From: an uncultured Planktomarina sp.
GTDB lineage: Bacteria > Pseudomonadota > Alphaproteobacteria > Rhodobacterales > Rhodobacteraceae
DNA length: 64,000 nt
Assembly: GCA_905182325.1 (NCBI GenBank)
Contig: CAJJBD010000041.1
Span: 33,215-97,214, forward strand
Reading direction: 5' to 3'
Positions 23,470 to 34,023 of this stretch are shown here, piece by piece; the stretch's first letter is position 1, and each line of letters opens with the position of its first letter. Both the position numbers and the translations under genes were made by a program. Below the pieces are notes generated by a model. The model was given only the letters and a program-made list of their open reading frames with translations, made no database searches and was not told the origin of the DNA.

Positions 23470-24474
23470 TTATGATGCTATCCGAGAGGCATGCGTTCCT
23501 CGCTCTCTATAAGGAGTTGTATCGTAGTGAGCACGATAGCACTTAGAGAAATGCGACGGAGAAGCAAATCCGCATGCCAGCGCCACATTTATAACAGACA
23601 TGTCAGTCTGCATAAGCAGGTTCCGCGCTTTTTGCAGACGCAGTTCCATATAGTAGCGCTTGGGGGAACGGTTTAGATACCTCCGGAACAATCGCTCAAG
23701 TTGACGTGTAGACATACCAACCTCTTTAGCGAGAAGTGACGGACTTATCGGTTCTTCTATATTTTGTTCCATTTTTTGGATCACAAGGCTCAGCTTAGGG
23801 TGACGAACTCCGATGCGGGTTGGGATGGAAAGACGTTGTGTGTCCTGATCAGTCCGTATCGAAGAATAAATCAGTTGGTCAGCAACAGCATTTGCGAGGT
23901 CCTCCCCATGATGATCAGCAATAAGCTTTAACATCAAGTCGATAGAAGAAGTTCCACCAGCCGTTGTTATCCTATTTCCATCCACAACAAAAACTGACTT
24001 GGTAAGTTCCACATCCTCAAATTCTTCCGCAAAACTATCTTGATTTTCCCAATGTATAGTGGCCCGCTTTCCATTGAGAAGGCCCGCTTTAGCCAAAGTA
24101 AAGCCTGCCGTACAAAGTCCAGCTATCAGGGGGCCCCTCCGGGCCTCCCGTCGCAGCCAGTTTAATAATTTTTTTGTCGTAACATTTTGAATGTTTATCC
24201 CACCACAGACCATAATGGTGTCATCACGCAAAACTTCAATTAATTCGCTTTGCACACCATACTCAATTCCGCCTGAGCAAAAAACTGGCTCGCCTGTATC
24301 TGACATTAACGTCCAGGAATAAAGGTCCCTACCAGACATTCTATTTGCAATTCGTAAAGATTCTACCGCCGCAGCGAAACAGAGCATGGTAAAACTGTTA
24401 AGCAATACAAACACAAAACGGCGTGGTTTTGCAGGTGGATCTTGAATGTCAACAAGTTGATCAGAAACATCCAT
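23470..24474 (-). CDS. GlxA-family (DJ-1/PfpI + AraC HTH) transcriptional regulator
   Basis: N-terminal PfpI-like domain (GLCTAGFTLAKAGLL) and C-terminal AraC HTH (STRQLERLFRRYLNRSPKRYYMELRLQKARNLL). Confidence 0.9.
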   Translation of the reverse strand: MDVSDQLVDIQDPPAKPRRFVFVLLNSFTMLCFAAAVESLRIANRMSGRDLYSWTLMSDTGEPVFCSGGIEYGVQSELIEVLRDDTIMVCGGINIQNVTTKKLLNWLRREARRGPLIAGLCTAGFTLAKAGLLNGKRATIHWENQDSFAEEFEDVELTKSVFVVDGNRITTAGGTSSIDLMLKLIADHHGEDLANAVADQLIYSSIRTDQDTQRLSIPTRIGVRHPKLSLVIQKMEQNIEEPISPSLLAKEVGMSTRQLERLFRRYLNRSPKRYYMELRLQKARNLLMQTDMSVINVALACGFASPSHFSKCYRAHYDTTPYRERGTHASRIAS

Positions 24475-24644
24475 ATAGAATACCTTCCAATGCGCCCAAA
24501 TTTTGCCTTTAATTATTCCCCTTTGGCCCTGTTGAGGAGATGCGTCAAGAGTTTAAATTAATAAGACCTATTTTACGGTGGTTTATCAATAAAAATCACG
24601 TTATCTAAGATTTTCAAATCTGAGTTAATACGGAGCATACTAAA

Positions 24645-26018
24645 ATGACCAGCTGGCAAAAATCTGATTGGCGGGCAAAACCAAGAATTCAAATGCCCGA
24701 TTACACCAATAGCGCCGCTCTCACAGCTGCTGAAAAACAGCTTGGTCAATACCCACCACTTGTATTTGCGGGAGAGGCAAGATCATTACGTCAAAAACTG
24801 GCGGCCGTTAGCCGCGGTGAGGCTTTCTTACTTCAAGGGGGCGATTGTGCAGAAAGCTTTCAAGAGTTTTCGGCCGACAACATTAGAGACACATTTAAAG
24901 TCATGCTACAAATGGCAATGGTTTTGACGTACGGCGCAAAGGTTCCAGTAGTGAAAGTGGGACGTATGGCTGGACAATTTGCTAAACCGAGGTCAGCGCC
25001 AACTGAAATAAAAGACGGCCTCGAGTTACCAAGTTACCGTGGAGACATAATTAATGAGTTAGAATTCAGCCTCAAAGCACGAGAACCCAATCCAAAGAAA
25101 ATGCTACAAGCATATACCCAAGCAGCGGCAACGCTTAATCTTTTGCGTGCATTCTCCAAAGGTGGCTTTGCTGATATTCATCAGGTTCATTCCTGGACTT
25201 TAGGATTTACAGAGTCAGAAAAAGCCTCAGCCTACCGTAAAATGGCAAATAGTATTTCTGACGCTTTAGATTTCATGCAGGCGGCTGGATTAAATGCAGA
25301 GAATAGTGTGGAATTAGGTACGGTGGACTTTTATACGTCCCATGAAGCTCTTCTGTTAGAATATGAAGAGGCTTTGTGCCGTATAGATAGTACATCAGGG
25401 AAATACGTAGCAGGTTCTGGACACTTTATTTGGATTGGTGACCGAACAAGGCAGCCAGACGGTGCCCATGTACAATTTTGCAGTGGTGTGCAAAATCCAA
25501 TTGGGTTGAAATGTGGACCCACTACTACAGCAGAAGATTTGAAAATTCTGATGGAAAAACTAAATCCAGAAAATGAAGCCGGCCGCCTCACTTTGATAGC
25601 CCGTTTTGGAGCAGGCTCGGTTGAGGATCACCTGCCGCGTCTCATAAAGACTGTAAAAGAGGAAGGGGCCAACGTAGTTTGGACATGCGATGCCATGCAT
25701 GGGAATACCATCAAGGCATCCTCTGGATATAAAACTAGGCCATTTGAAAGTGTTTTACGAGAGGTTCAGGAATTTTTTGCTATTCATCGTATGGAAAACA
25801 CTATCCCAGGCGGAGTGCACTTTGAAATGACGGGCCAAGATGTCACAGAATGTACAGGTGGTGTACGTGCAGTTACCGATGAAAACCTGTCAGATCGTTA
25901 CCACACAGCCTGCGATCCACGTTTAAACGCCTCACAATCACTTGAATTAGCTTTTTTGGTAGCTGAAGAACTTGGGCAAACTCGAGGAATGAAATCAACA
26001 AAGGTGGCACGTAAATAA
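24645..26018 (+). CDS. Class II 3-deoxy-7-phosphoheptulonate (DAHP) synthase
   Basis: [40 protein letters not shown] motifs. Confidence 0.95.
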   Translation: MTSWQKSDWRAKPRIQMPDYTNSAALTAAEKQLGQYPPLVFAGEARSLRQKLAAVSRGEAFLLQGGDCAESFQEFSADNIRDTFKVMLQMAMVLTYGAKVPVVKVGRMAGQFAKPRSAPTEIKDGLELPSYRGDIINELEFSLKAREPNPKKMLQAYTQAAATLNLLRAFSKGGFADIHQVHSWTLGFTESEKASAYRKMANSISDALDFMQAAGLNAENSVELGTVDFYTSHEALLLEYEEALCRIDSTSGKYVAGSGHFIWIGDRTRQPDGAHVQFCSGVQNPIGLKCGPTTTAEDLKILMEKLNPENEAGRLTLIARFGAGSVEDHLPRLIKTVKEEGANVVWTCDAMHGNTIKASSGYKTRPFESVLREVQEFFAIHRMENTIPGGVHFEMTGQDVTECTGGVRAVTDENLSDRYHTACDPRLNASQSLELAFLVAEELGQTRGMKSTKVARK

Positions 26019-26252
26019 CATTTCAAAAGGGGCTACGAAGAGATATAAATCTTTATCAGATGTTTGGTTCCCCAGTTAATAAGCAAAGTTAATATGTCTT
26101 TTTGTCCTTAAAGTTAGTGTTGTTTTCATAGGCCTGAATTCCTAATATATGAGGCACTCAGGAACCGTAAAATTGTATAAGTAAGGATCTAGTTTTTCAT
26201 TCTGTTTGAACGGTAAACTAAACTAGTCCAATAATTTAGGGAGAGACCTTTC

Positions 26253-27134
26253 ATGCTGACCTCCATGACAGGGATAGCCGCACTCAGTGGCTCTACAGGG
26301 CCATATGACTGGTCTATTGAGTTGCGGGGAGTCAATAATAAGGGCCTCGACATCCGTGCTCGAGTGCCTGACTGGCTGGTGGGGTTGGACCAATTAATAC
26401 GCAAATCCATTTCTGCCTCTGTAACAAGAGGTTCTTTACAATTTGCACTAAAAATTTCTTTGTCTGAGGAGTTATCTGGCCGCAAAATTAATATGGAAAA
26501 ATTAAATACTATTTTAGACGACGCTGCCATTGTTGCAAAACAAGCAGCAAAAAAAGGTCTCTCAATTTCACCTATTAGCTTAGCAGATATTGCTTCACAA
26601 AATGGTTTCACAGACTTTGAAACTAATGAAGAAACTAAGGATGCGGTAACTACCGCCATCATTACTCAGTTACCTAAGTTAATCGAGGACTTTCAGATAG
26701 CTAGAAAATCAGAAGGTTTTGCATTACGTCAAATTTTACTGAACGGAGTTTTAGAAATGGAGCGGCTTCTGGCAGCTTCCAGTCTGGTACTTGTCACAAG
26801 GACAGCTGACTTCAAGGCTTCGTTTGAAGCCTCAATTCAACGGCTTAAACAAGAAATTGATCCCGAACGTTTAGCACAAGAAATGGCCATTTTAGCAATT
26901 AAAAACGATGTTGCCGAAGAGATAGACCGTCTTAAAGTACATATAACTGCAGCACGTGGCCTTCTAAATTCAGAAAATCCTGTGGGGAGGAAGTTTGATT
27001 TTCTAATGCAAGAGTTTAACAGGGAAGCTAATACGTTGTGCGCAAAGTCTGGCTCAAAAGAATTGACCGCTTTTGGTATTGAAATGAAAGTGACCATCGA
27101 TCAAATGCGGGAACAGGTACAAAATGTTGAATAA
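26253..27134 (+). CDS. yicC: YicC family endoribonuclease-like protein
   Basis: MTGIAALSG start and C-terminus [20 protein letters not shown] typical of YicC. Confidence 0.93.
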   Translation: MLTSMTGIAALSGSTGPYDWSIELRGVNNKGLDIRARVPDWLVGLDQLIRKSISASVTRGSLQFALKISLSEELSGRKINMEKLNTILDDAAIVAKQAAKKGLSISPISLADIASQNGFTDFETNEETKDAVTTAIITQLPKLIEDFQIARKSEGFALRQILLNGVLEMERLLAASSLVLVTRTADFKASFEASIQRLKQEIDPERLAQEMAILAIKNDVAEEIDRLKVHITAARGLLNSENPVGRKFDFLMQEFNREANTLCAKSGSKELTAFGIEMKVTIDQMREQVQNVE

Positions 27135-27777
27135 TAAGCGGCGCGGTTTGCTGATCATTCTATCATCTCCCTCCGGAGCTGGAAAATCTACACTTTCTAG
27201 ACGACTAATAAAGTGGGATACTTCATTGTCTTTTTCAGTATCTTCAACCACAAGGACTATGCGATCTGGAGAAGAAAACGGTAAAGATTATTTTTTTGTT
27301 AGCGACGAGGAATTCTCTAAACAAGTAAGGCTTGGAGAAATGCTGGAGCATGCACAAGTGTTTGGCTGTTCATATGGTTCACCTAAAGGACCTGTGGAAG
27401 CTGCTATAGATGATGGCCAGGATGTTTTATTCGATATCGACTGGCAGGGAGCGCAACAGATATCAAATTCAGCCCTTCAAAAACATGTATTATCTATTTT
27501 CATACTGCCTCCATCAATTATTGAGTTGGAAAGACGTTTAAAGGGTAGGGGCCAAGATACTCCCGAGATTATTACCAAGCGGATGCAGAAAAGCTGGGAT
27601 GAGATCAGCCATTGGTCAGGTTATGACTATGTCTTGATAAATGATGATCTCGACGCCACCGAAGAGAAACTAAAAACGATTGTGACCACCGAACGCTTAA
27701 GACGGAGCCAACAGCCTGGATTAGTGGGACATGTGCGGGCCTTGCAGTCTGAGTTTGAGAGTAAAAATGATATATGA
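27124..27777 (+). CDS. gmk: Guanylate kinase
   Basis: [35 protein letters not shown]. Confidence 0.97.
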   Translation: MLNNKRRGLLIILSSPSGAGKSTLSRRLIKWDTSLSFSVSSTTRTMRSGEENGKDYFFVSDEEFSKQVRLGEMLEHAQVFGCSYGSPKGPVEAAIDDGQDVLFDIDWQGAQQISNSALQKHVLSIFILPPSIIELERRLKGRGQDTPEIITKRMQKSWDEISHWSGYDYVLINDDLDATEEKLKTIVTTERLRRSQQPGLVGHVRALQSEFESKNDI

Positions 27778-28294
27778 GCTCGACGGGTTAGCGCCAGACC
27801 TGCCCGATGGGCAAGAGCATTGGGTGGCACCAGATGCAAATATCATTGGAAATGTCCGTCTTTTGCCTGGTTCCTCTGTATGGTTTGGTGCAACTTTGCG
27901 GGGTGACAATGCCCTAATACAGGTTGGAATGGGCTCAAATATACAAGAAAATTCAGTTTTACACACAGATATTGGTTTCCCTCTAATAATTGGGACTAAT
28001 TGCACAATTGGACATCAGGCTATGTTGCATGGCTGTTCCATTGGTAATCAAAGTTTAATCGGTATGGGTGCTACAATTTTAAACGGAGCCAAGGTCGGCA
28101 ATAACTGTTTGATTGGGGCACGGGCCTTAGTCACTGAAGGCAAGGTTATCCCTGATAATTCCTTGGTTGTTGGTGCACCAGGCAAAGTAACTCGTATATT
28201 GAGCGATGCTGAGGTTCTGGGTCTGTTGAAGTCGGCAAAGAGTTACCAAGCCAACATGCGGCGCTTTGCCAACGGTTTAAAGATCTTGAACTAG
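27767..28294 (+). CDS. Gamma-carbonic anhydrase-like hexapeptide repeat protein
   Basis: Left-handed beta-helix pattern ([22 protein letters not shown]...[15 protein letters not shown]); true start MIYELDG at 27767. Confidence 0.92.
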   Translation: MIYELDGLAPDLPDGQEHWVAPDANIIGNVRLLPGSSVWFGATLRGDNALIQVGMGSNIQENSVLHTDIGFPLIIGTNCTIGHQAMLHGCSIGNQSLIGMGATILNGAKVGNNCLIGARALVTEGKVIPDNSLVVGAPGKVTRILSDAEVLGLLKSAKSYQANMRRFANGLKILN

Positions 28295-28525
28295 GGATTT
28301 CTGTATTTGAACCTATCGAAATAGGTTTGGGTTTAAAATCTTTTCGTAAGTCACTGAAAATTAGTTTAATATCTTTATACGTAAGGTTGGTGATGTCGAT
28401 TATACTATGATCATTTAATACTATTTGTTAACATAATACATATTATGCGATAATTGAAATAGCTACTAATGCTACACCCTACCAAATTAACACTCAAAAA
28501 TGTTGGAAGAAACACCAACCACAAA

Positions 28526-28554
28526 CAAAAAAAATGGCGTATAAAAGCGCCATT
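28526..28554 (-). terminator. Terminator of rpsB-tsf operon
   Basis: Minus strand AATGGCG...CGCCATT hairpin followed by T-tract. Confidence 0.85.
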
Positions 28555-28573
28555 CTATATAACAAACAAAAAA

Positions 28574-29449
28574 TTAACCATTCATGGTCTTAGCAACTTC
28601 CGCCGCAAAGTCCTCCGTCTTTTTTTCAATACCCTCACCAACTTCTAATCTAACAAAGCTTAAAATCTCTAAGCCTGCTTCCTTAGCAGCTGCCTCAACT
28701 GTTAAATCTGGGTTCACCACAAAAGCCTGACCCATTAAAGTGGACTCAGCTACAAATTTTTTCATTCTACCGACGATCATCTTTTCAATAACAGCCTCTG
28801 GCTTTCCACTCTCACGCGCAATATCCATCTGTATCTGTTTTTCTTTTTCGATATCAACTGGGTTCAGCGATGCCTCATTCAAAGCTGTTGGGTTGGCCGC
28901 GGCAATATGCATTGCTACTTGCTTTCCAAACGCTTCATTATCACCAGAAAGTGTAACCAATACACCGATTTTACCCATTCCATCAGCAACCGAATTGTGT
29001 ACGTAAGACACTACCAATTCACCAGACACTTTAACCATCCTTCGCAAGGACATGTTTTCGCCAATAGTGGCGATGGCATCAGTAAGTAGTTCAGACACAG
29101 GCTTGCCTCCGGCATCGGCATTCGCGAGTGCATCCACTGTCTCAACACTTAAGCCAGCTGTAGCAATTTTCGAAACCATTGACTGGAAGTCAGCATTCTT
29201 TCCAACAAAATCAGTTTCAGAGTTAACTTCAACAACAACACCGGTACCGTTTTTTACTGCGACAGCAACTAGACCCTCTGCAGCTGTCCTGCCAGATTTT
29301 TTTGCAGCTTTTGCAAGGCCTTTGGTACGAAGCCAATCCATGGATACTTCCATGTCACCATTGTTTTCTGTTAACGCTTTTTTAGCATCCATCATTCCTG
29401 CGCCACTTTTCTCACGCAGTTCCTTCACCATTGCAGCTGTGATTGCCAT
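28574..29449 (-). CDS. tsf: Elongation factor Ts
   Basis: [19 protein letters not shown]; operon with rpsB. Confidence 0.98.
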   Translation of the reverse strand: MAITAAMVKELREKSGAGMMDAKKALTENNGDMEVSMDWLRTKGLAKAAKKSGRTAAEGLVAVAVKNGTGVVVEVNSETDFVGKNADFQSMVSKIATAGLSVETVDALANADAGGKPVSELLTDAIATIGENMSLRRMVKVSGELVVSYVHNSVADGMGKIGVLVTLSGDNEAFGKQVAMHIAAANPTALNEASLNPVDIEKEKQIQMDIARESGKPEAVIEKMIVGRMKKFVAESTLMGQAFVVNPDLTVEAAAKEAGLEILSFVRLEVGEGIEKKTEDFAAEVAKTMNG

Positions 29450-29511
29450 AATCGTGTTCCTTCTTTTGTCAGAGTGGTTATTGCGTGCAGCGACCCTGCC
29501 GCAATATAAAC

Positions 29512-30432
29512 TTAGTCTTTATCATCACTTGATGGGTCTTTAGCGGCCTTTTTAGGTGAAGCTGCCTTTTTAGGTAAAGCTGCTGCTTTTTCAGCAACAA
29601 CTGCTTCTTCAGCAACAACTGCTTCTTCAGCAACAACTGCTTCTTCAGCAACAACTGCTTCTTCAGCAACAACTGCTTCTTCAGCAACAACTAATTCCTC
29701 AACTGGTGCATCTTCCAGGGAACCCATATCCACACCAGCTTCACCAAGCTGGGTCGACATTCCTTCCAAAGCTGCTCGAGCAGCCAGGTCGCAATATAGC
29801 GCAATCGCACGTGCTGCGTCGTCATTTCCCGGTATAACATAGTCAATTCCATCAGGTGGACAGTTCGTGTCGACAATGGCAACAACTGGAATACCAAGTT
29901 TTTTAGCTTCTGCTATAGCCAAGTCTTCTTTGTTAACATCAATTACAAATAGCAGATCGGGAACACCACCCATTTCGCGGATACCGCCGAGCGATGCTTG
30001 CAATTTTGATTGGTCACGCTCCATCCCCAGACGCTCTTTTTTAGTCAGACCCTCAAAACCTACTTCCATTTTCTCATCTATTTGTTTCAGACGGGCGATA
30101 GATTTCGAAACAGTTTGCCAATTTGTGAGGGTACCACCTAACCAACGATGGTTCATGTAGTATTGGGCACACTTCTCAGCGGCCTCAGCTACAGGGTTTT
30201 GTGCTTGCCGTTTAGTGCCCACGAACAAAATCCGTCCGCCTTTAGCAACTGTATCCTGAATTGCTTTCAGGGCTGCATCCAACATTGGAACAGTCTGTGT
30301 TAAATCCATTATGTGGATACCATTCCGCTCCCCATAAATAAATTGCCCCATTCGAGGGTTCCAGCGCTGTGTTTGGTGTCCAAAGTGAACGCCAGCCTCT
30401 AGTAACTGACGCATTGTAAAGTCTGCGGCCAT
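29512..30432 (-). CDS. rpsB: 30S ribosomal protein S2 with extended repeat-containing C-terminal tail
   Basis: [37 protein letters not shown]-terminal VVAEEA repeats then Lys-rich end. Confidence 0.98.
   Translation of the reverse strand: MAADFTMRQLLEAGVHFGHQTQRWNPRMGQFIYGERNGIHIMDLTQTVPMLDAALKAIQDTVAKGGRILFVGTKRQAQNPVAEAAEKCAQYYMNHRWLGGTLTNWQTVSKSIARLKQIDEKMEVGFEGLTKKERLGMERDQSKLQASLGGIREMGGVPDLLFVIDVNKEDLAIAEAKKLGIPVVAIVDTNCPPDGIDYVIPGNDDAARAIALYCDLAARAALEGMSTQLGEAGVDMGSLEDAPVEELVVAEEAVVAEEAVVAEEAVVAEEAVVAEEAVVAEKAAALPKKAASPKKAAKDPSSDDKD
29591..29692 (-). repeat. 18-bp in-frame tandem repeat (6 copies) in rpsB 3' end
   Basis: TCAGCAACAACT (plus strand) recurs at 29591, 29609, 29627, 29645, 29663, 29681; exact 18-bp period, encodes VVAEEA. 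Confidence 0.97.
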
Positions 30433-30641
30433 GCCATGTCCTTTCCGGTTTAAGCCTCAGTGGGGATGTAGAGATAGATCTCAACCGGCGGACACTTGAA
30501 GATTTCTCCCCCAACTGCCCATACCCCACCTGTGAAGTATCCGGTTGTTATTATGACCCTTTAGTAAAGGCAAGTCTAATCTTTAGATTTAAGACGTTAA
30601 AATACTTTGTTTCTTAAACACTGAACCAGTAACAAAAGGTT

Positions 30642-31535
30642 ATGGAAAAGAATCCAGAAATATTATGTATTGGTTCGATGCTCTGGGACATCATTGGCCG
30701 CTCAAGTCTTGAAATGCAGGCAGGCTCAGATGTTCCCGGTCGTATCACAAGATTGCCTGGCGGCGTCGCTATGAATATCGCCATGACATTACGGCGCTTT
30801 GGCTTGCGCCCGGCATTGCTTTCAGTCGTGGGGAATGACCGTGAGGGAAAAGAGCTTATAAATTTTGCCAAAGCTTTTGATTTAGATCTCCGCTACCTGT
30901 ATCATTCGTCTGATTTGCCTACTGACCAGTACATGGCAGTCGAGGGCAGCAATGGAGTCATTGCAGCTGTAGCCGATGCCCATTCCTTGGAAGCAGCTGG
31001 AGATAAAATTCTAGAGCCGTTAAGTAATGGAAAGTTGGGGACGCTTGCAAAACCGTTTAGTGGATTAATTGCCTTAGATGGAAACCTTACAGCTGAATTA
31101 ATTGTTGAAATTTCTGCATCAGCTTTATTCGCATTTTCAGATTTGCGAGTCGCTCCAGCATCGCCCGGCAAGGTAGAACGCCTGCTGCCACTGCTAAAAC
31201 ATAAGGGCGCAACCTTTTACGTAAACGTTAGAGAAGCTGAACTCTTATGCCAAACAGAGTTTTTGAGCGCAGAAGCCGCATCATGCGGTTTGGTTGAACG
31301 TGGCGCACATCGGGCAGTTGTTACTAATGGACCACAAGAAGCCGTGTTGGCGGATATTGACCACTGCGTTAAGGCAATGCCACCGGCAGTAGTTGTGGCT
31401 CGGCTAACGGGCGCTGGTGATACATTCATGGCGGCCCATATTGCCGCAGAACTTAGTGGGCTAAAAGGCAAAAGCTCATTGCAATCAGCCTTAAAAGCCT
31501 CATCAAATTATGTGGCAGGAAAGTTGGAGAACTAA
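30642..31535 (+). CDS. PfkB-family carbohydrate kinase (probable pseudouridine kinase)
   Basis: LPGGVAMNIAMTLRRFGL, LTGAGDTFMAAH; adjacent to psuG. Confidence 0.88.
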   Translation: MEKNPEILCIGSMLWDIIGRSSLEMQAGSDVPGRITRLPGGVAMNIAMTLRRFGLRPALLSVVGNDREGKELINFAKAFDLDLRYLYHSSDLPTDQYMAVEGSNGVIAAVADAHSLEAAGDKILEPLSNGKLGTLAKPFSGLIALDGNLTAELIVEISASALFAFSDLRVAPASPGKVERLLPLLKHKGATFYVNVREAELLCQTEFLSAEAASCGLVERGAHRAVVTNGPQEAVLADIDHCVKAMPPAVVVARLTGAGDTFMAAHIAAELSGLKGKSSLQSALKASSNYVAGKLEN

Positions 31536-31537
31536 TA

Positions 31538-32458
31538 ATGGAAATCTTCTATAATTCTGAAGTTGATGAGGCGCGAACCAAGACGGGTGGCTACAATCAA
31601 CCAATTGTTGCTTTAGAAAGTACCATCATTACCCATGGCATGCCATATCCACAAAATGTTCAGGTTGCACGAGAAGTTGAAGAAATTGTAAGGCAAAATG
31701 GAGCTATTCCAGCAACAATTGCCGTTTTAGACGGCTCCATACATGTTGGACTTGAAGATCTTGAACTCGAGAAATTAGCTCAAACCAAAGACGTGGCAAA
31801 AATTTCACGTGCAGACATTGCATTCACAGTCGCCCAGGGGCTGACAGGAGCTACAACAGTTGCCGCCACTATGATTGTAGCCAAATCTGTTGGAATCCAA
31901 GTTTTTGCTACAGGCGGCATTGGAGGGGTCCATCGGGGAGCTGAGCTGAACTTTGACATCTCCGCTGACTTACGCGAACTAGCCATAACTGAGGTAACAG
32001 TAGTCGCCGCTGGGCCAAAAGCTATTTTGGACATTCCTAAAACAATGGAAGTTTTAGAAACCTACGGGGTCCCGGTGATTGTTTATGGGCAAGATTCAAT
32101 ACCTGCTTTTTGGTCTTCAACAAGTGAGACCCCTGCCCCATTAACCACTAATGATGTTTCTGAAATAGTAAAAAGTATGTTGGCTCGTAAGGCACTAGGT
32201 TTAGGTGGCGGACAATTAATAGCAAACCCTGTGCCCTTAGCCGACCAGATACCCGCAGCCATAATAAGTCCCATGATAGAGCAAGCCTTAGTGGAGGCCA
32301 CAAAACAATCGATTAATGGTAAAGCAGTAACTCCTTTTCTTCTGAAGCGAATTTTTGAACTCACAGAAGGCAAGTCTTTGACAACTAACATTGCACTAGT
32401 AAAAAATAATGCGCGACTCGCGACAGAAATTTCTAGAGCTTTTTTTATTCATAACTAA
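31538..32458 (+). CDS. psuG: Pseudouridine-5'-phosphate glycosidase
   Basis: VALESTIITHGMPYPQN, FATGGIGGVHRGAE. Confidence 0.95.
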   Translation: MEIFYNSEVDEARTKTGGYNQPIVALESTIITHGMPYPQNVQVAREVEEIVRQNGAIPATIAVLDGSIHVGLEDLELEKLAQTKDVAKISRADIAFTVAQGLTGATTVAATMIVAKSVGIQVFATGGIGGVHRGAELNFDISADLRELAITEVTVVAAGPKAILDIPKTMEVLETYGVPVIVYGQDSIPAFWSSTSETPAPLTTNDVSEIVKSMLARKALGLGGGQLIANPVPLADQIPAAIISPMIEQALVEATKQSINGKAVTPFLLKRIFELTEGKSLTTNIALVKNNARLATEISRAFFIHN

Positions 32459-32538
32459 TCTTTATTTTAATTTCTTAATTCTTGTAACATTGCAAAGCTC
32501 TAGCTACATCATAGACATAATTCAGGCAGAGATAACTT

Positions 32539-33225
32539 ATGAGCAAACCTCATGGAAATATAAGGAGGCGACCAAGTTGGGTAGCTTCATTGCGGTCAAA
32601 CTTTCTGACTGGCCTTATTATCATAGCACCAATCTCTCTTACCGCTTGGCTAATGTGGTCCGTTGTTGGATGGATAGACTCTCGCGTTTGGTCTATTATC
32701 CCCGATACTTATCAACCCCACCGTTACGTCCAAACGTTATATAACATTCAACTGAATGACCAAGTTGATATCCGGGGCGTCGGGCTGGTTGTCTTTTTAG
32801 TATTTACCCTGTTTGTCGGATGGTTGGGAAAAGGCCTGGTTGGCCGATCATTAATTCGCTTTGGGGAAGGCTTAGTCGAGCGCATGCCCGTCGTAAGGAC
32901 TGTTTATGGCGGTGTAAAACAGATAGCAGAGACTGTCTTTAACCAAGCGAATAATAGCTTTGATAAAGCTTGTTTGATTGAATACCCACGCAAAGGTATC
33001 TGGACTATCGGTTTTATTGCAACTAGGGCACGCGGAGAGATTGAAAATTATGCTCCCAAAGATGACCATTTGATATCTGTCTTTGTTCCAACCACCCCTA
33101 ACCCCACTTCTGGTTTCATGCTTTTTTTACCATCAAAGGATATTAATGAATTAGATATGTCCGTTGAAGAAGCTGCAAAATTAGTCATTTCAGCTGGGTT
33201 GGTTTATCCCGACAAAAAAGAGTAG
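32539..33225 (+). CDS. DUF502 family membrane protein
   Basis: NFLTGLIIIAPISLTAWLMW... RMPVVRTVYGGVKQIAETV typical DUF502. Confidence 0.9.
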   Translation: MSKPHGNIRRRPSWVASLRSNFLTGLIIIAPISLTAWLMWSVVGWIDSRVWSIIPDTYQPHRYVQTLYNIQLNDQVDIRGVGLVVFLVFTLFVGWLGKGLVGRSLIRFGEGLVERMPVVRTVYGGVKQIAETVFNQANNSFDKACLIEYPRKGIWTIGFIATRARGEIENYAPKDDHLISVFVPTTPNPTSGFMLFLPSKDINELDMSVEEAAKLVISAGLVYPDKKE

Positions 33226-33233
33226 CGTTTCTA

Positions 33234-33839
33234 TTGCTTGCGGCGTTTATAACTGGTTTCGTTACACTGCTTACTTTGATCTTGGCCGTGGGTGCACAAA
33301 ACGTATTCATTCTGCGGCAGGGATTATTACGTAGTCATGTTTTTTCAGTTTGCCTTTTCGCAGCCATAGCAGACGCGATACTAATATGGACAGGAGTAAT
33401 TAGTTTTAGCGCTATTTCACAGATAGTTCCTGAAATATCCAAATTTATGACTTGGGCTGGCGCTGCTTTCCTTATCAGTTATGGCATAATACGTTTTATA
33501 ACTGCTTATAAAGGTATTTATGACATAAGATTTGGTGATGACAGTTCAACGCTAAGTAAATCTTTATTAGCACTTGCAGGTTTTACTTTTCTTAATCCAC
33601 ACGTTTATTTGGATACATTAGGCCTCATTGGTGCTGTTTCAGTTCAGTATGACGATGCTTTATCGAAGTATGCTTTTGCAACTGGTGCAAGTTTAGGTTC
33701 GTTAATATTTTTCTTCATACTTGGTTATGGTGCCCGTATTTTGTCGCCTTTAATGAGTTCAACTGTAGCCTGGCAAATACTGGATATAGTGATTGGCATA
33801 ACTATGCTGGCAATCGCAGCATCATTACTGTCAAATTAA
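33234..33839 (+). CDS. LysE family amino-acid exporter
   Basis: GAQNVFILRQGLLRSHVF; FTFLNPHVYLDT. Confidence 0.9.
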   Translation: MLAAFITGFVTLLTLILAVGAQNVFILRQGLLRSHVFSVCLFAAIADAILIWTGVISFSAISQIVPEISKFMTWAGAAFLISYGIIRFITAYKGIYDIRFGDDSSTLSKSLLALAGFTFLNPHVYLDTLGLIGAVSVQYDDALSKYAFATGASLGSLIFFFILGYGARILSPLMSSTVAWQILDIVIGITMLAIAASLLSN

Positions 33840-33866
33840 AAAAAAACGCCAGCACAAGGCTGGCGT
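33838..33866 (-). terminator. Intrinsic terminator, minus-strand orientation
   Basis: Perfect 8-bp GC-rich stem followed by TTTTTTTTT on the minus strand; no minus-strand CDS upstream of it. Confidence 0.8.
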
Positions 33867-33914
33867 CAAGTTATTGAGGCAGGTTTCTATACAGGCAGAA
33901 ACCTATCGAGCAGT
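33838..33914 (-). ncRNA. Candidate intergenic small RNA with intrinsic terminator
   Basis: Minus strand: -35-like TTGGAG (33949-33944), 17-nt spacer, -10 TATAGT (33926-33921), hairpin AGGTTTCT/AGAAACCT (33904-33881), terminator ACGCCAGC-CTTGT-GCTGGCGT + T9 (33866-33838). Confidence 0.55.
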
Positions 33915-34023
33915 AGAGCTACTATAATCAATCTAGGTGACTACTCCAAGCTAAAAATTTGAAAAACTAACTTATAGGGTGTAATGTGACACCAACAGAA
34001 ATTTTTAAGGGATGATATAGCGT

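Noticed and set aside
26018-26253. 235-bp gap after DAHP synthase examined for sRNA/riboswitch
   Set aside because: Only a weak CCTGA...TCAGG pairing with a long loop; no convincing terminator or known riboswitch pattern.
26189-26662. 157-aa minus-strand ORF opposite yicC
   Set aside because: Antisense to conserved yicC; no domain recognised.
28310-28340. AACCTAT-CGAA-ATAGGTT hairpin after the gamma-carbonic-anhydrase-like gene
   Set aside because: Probably an ordinary weak terminator; the T-tail is poor, so not listed as a confident feature.
29052-29690. Long ORFs overlapping tsf/rpsB, including the LLLKKQ-repeat ORF at 29478..29690
   Set aside because: They lie over well-supported tsf and rpsB; the LLLKKQ repeat is just another reading frame of the rpsB 18-bp repeat.
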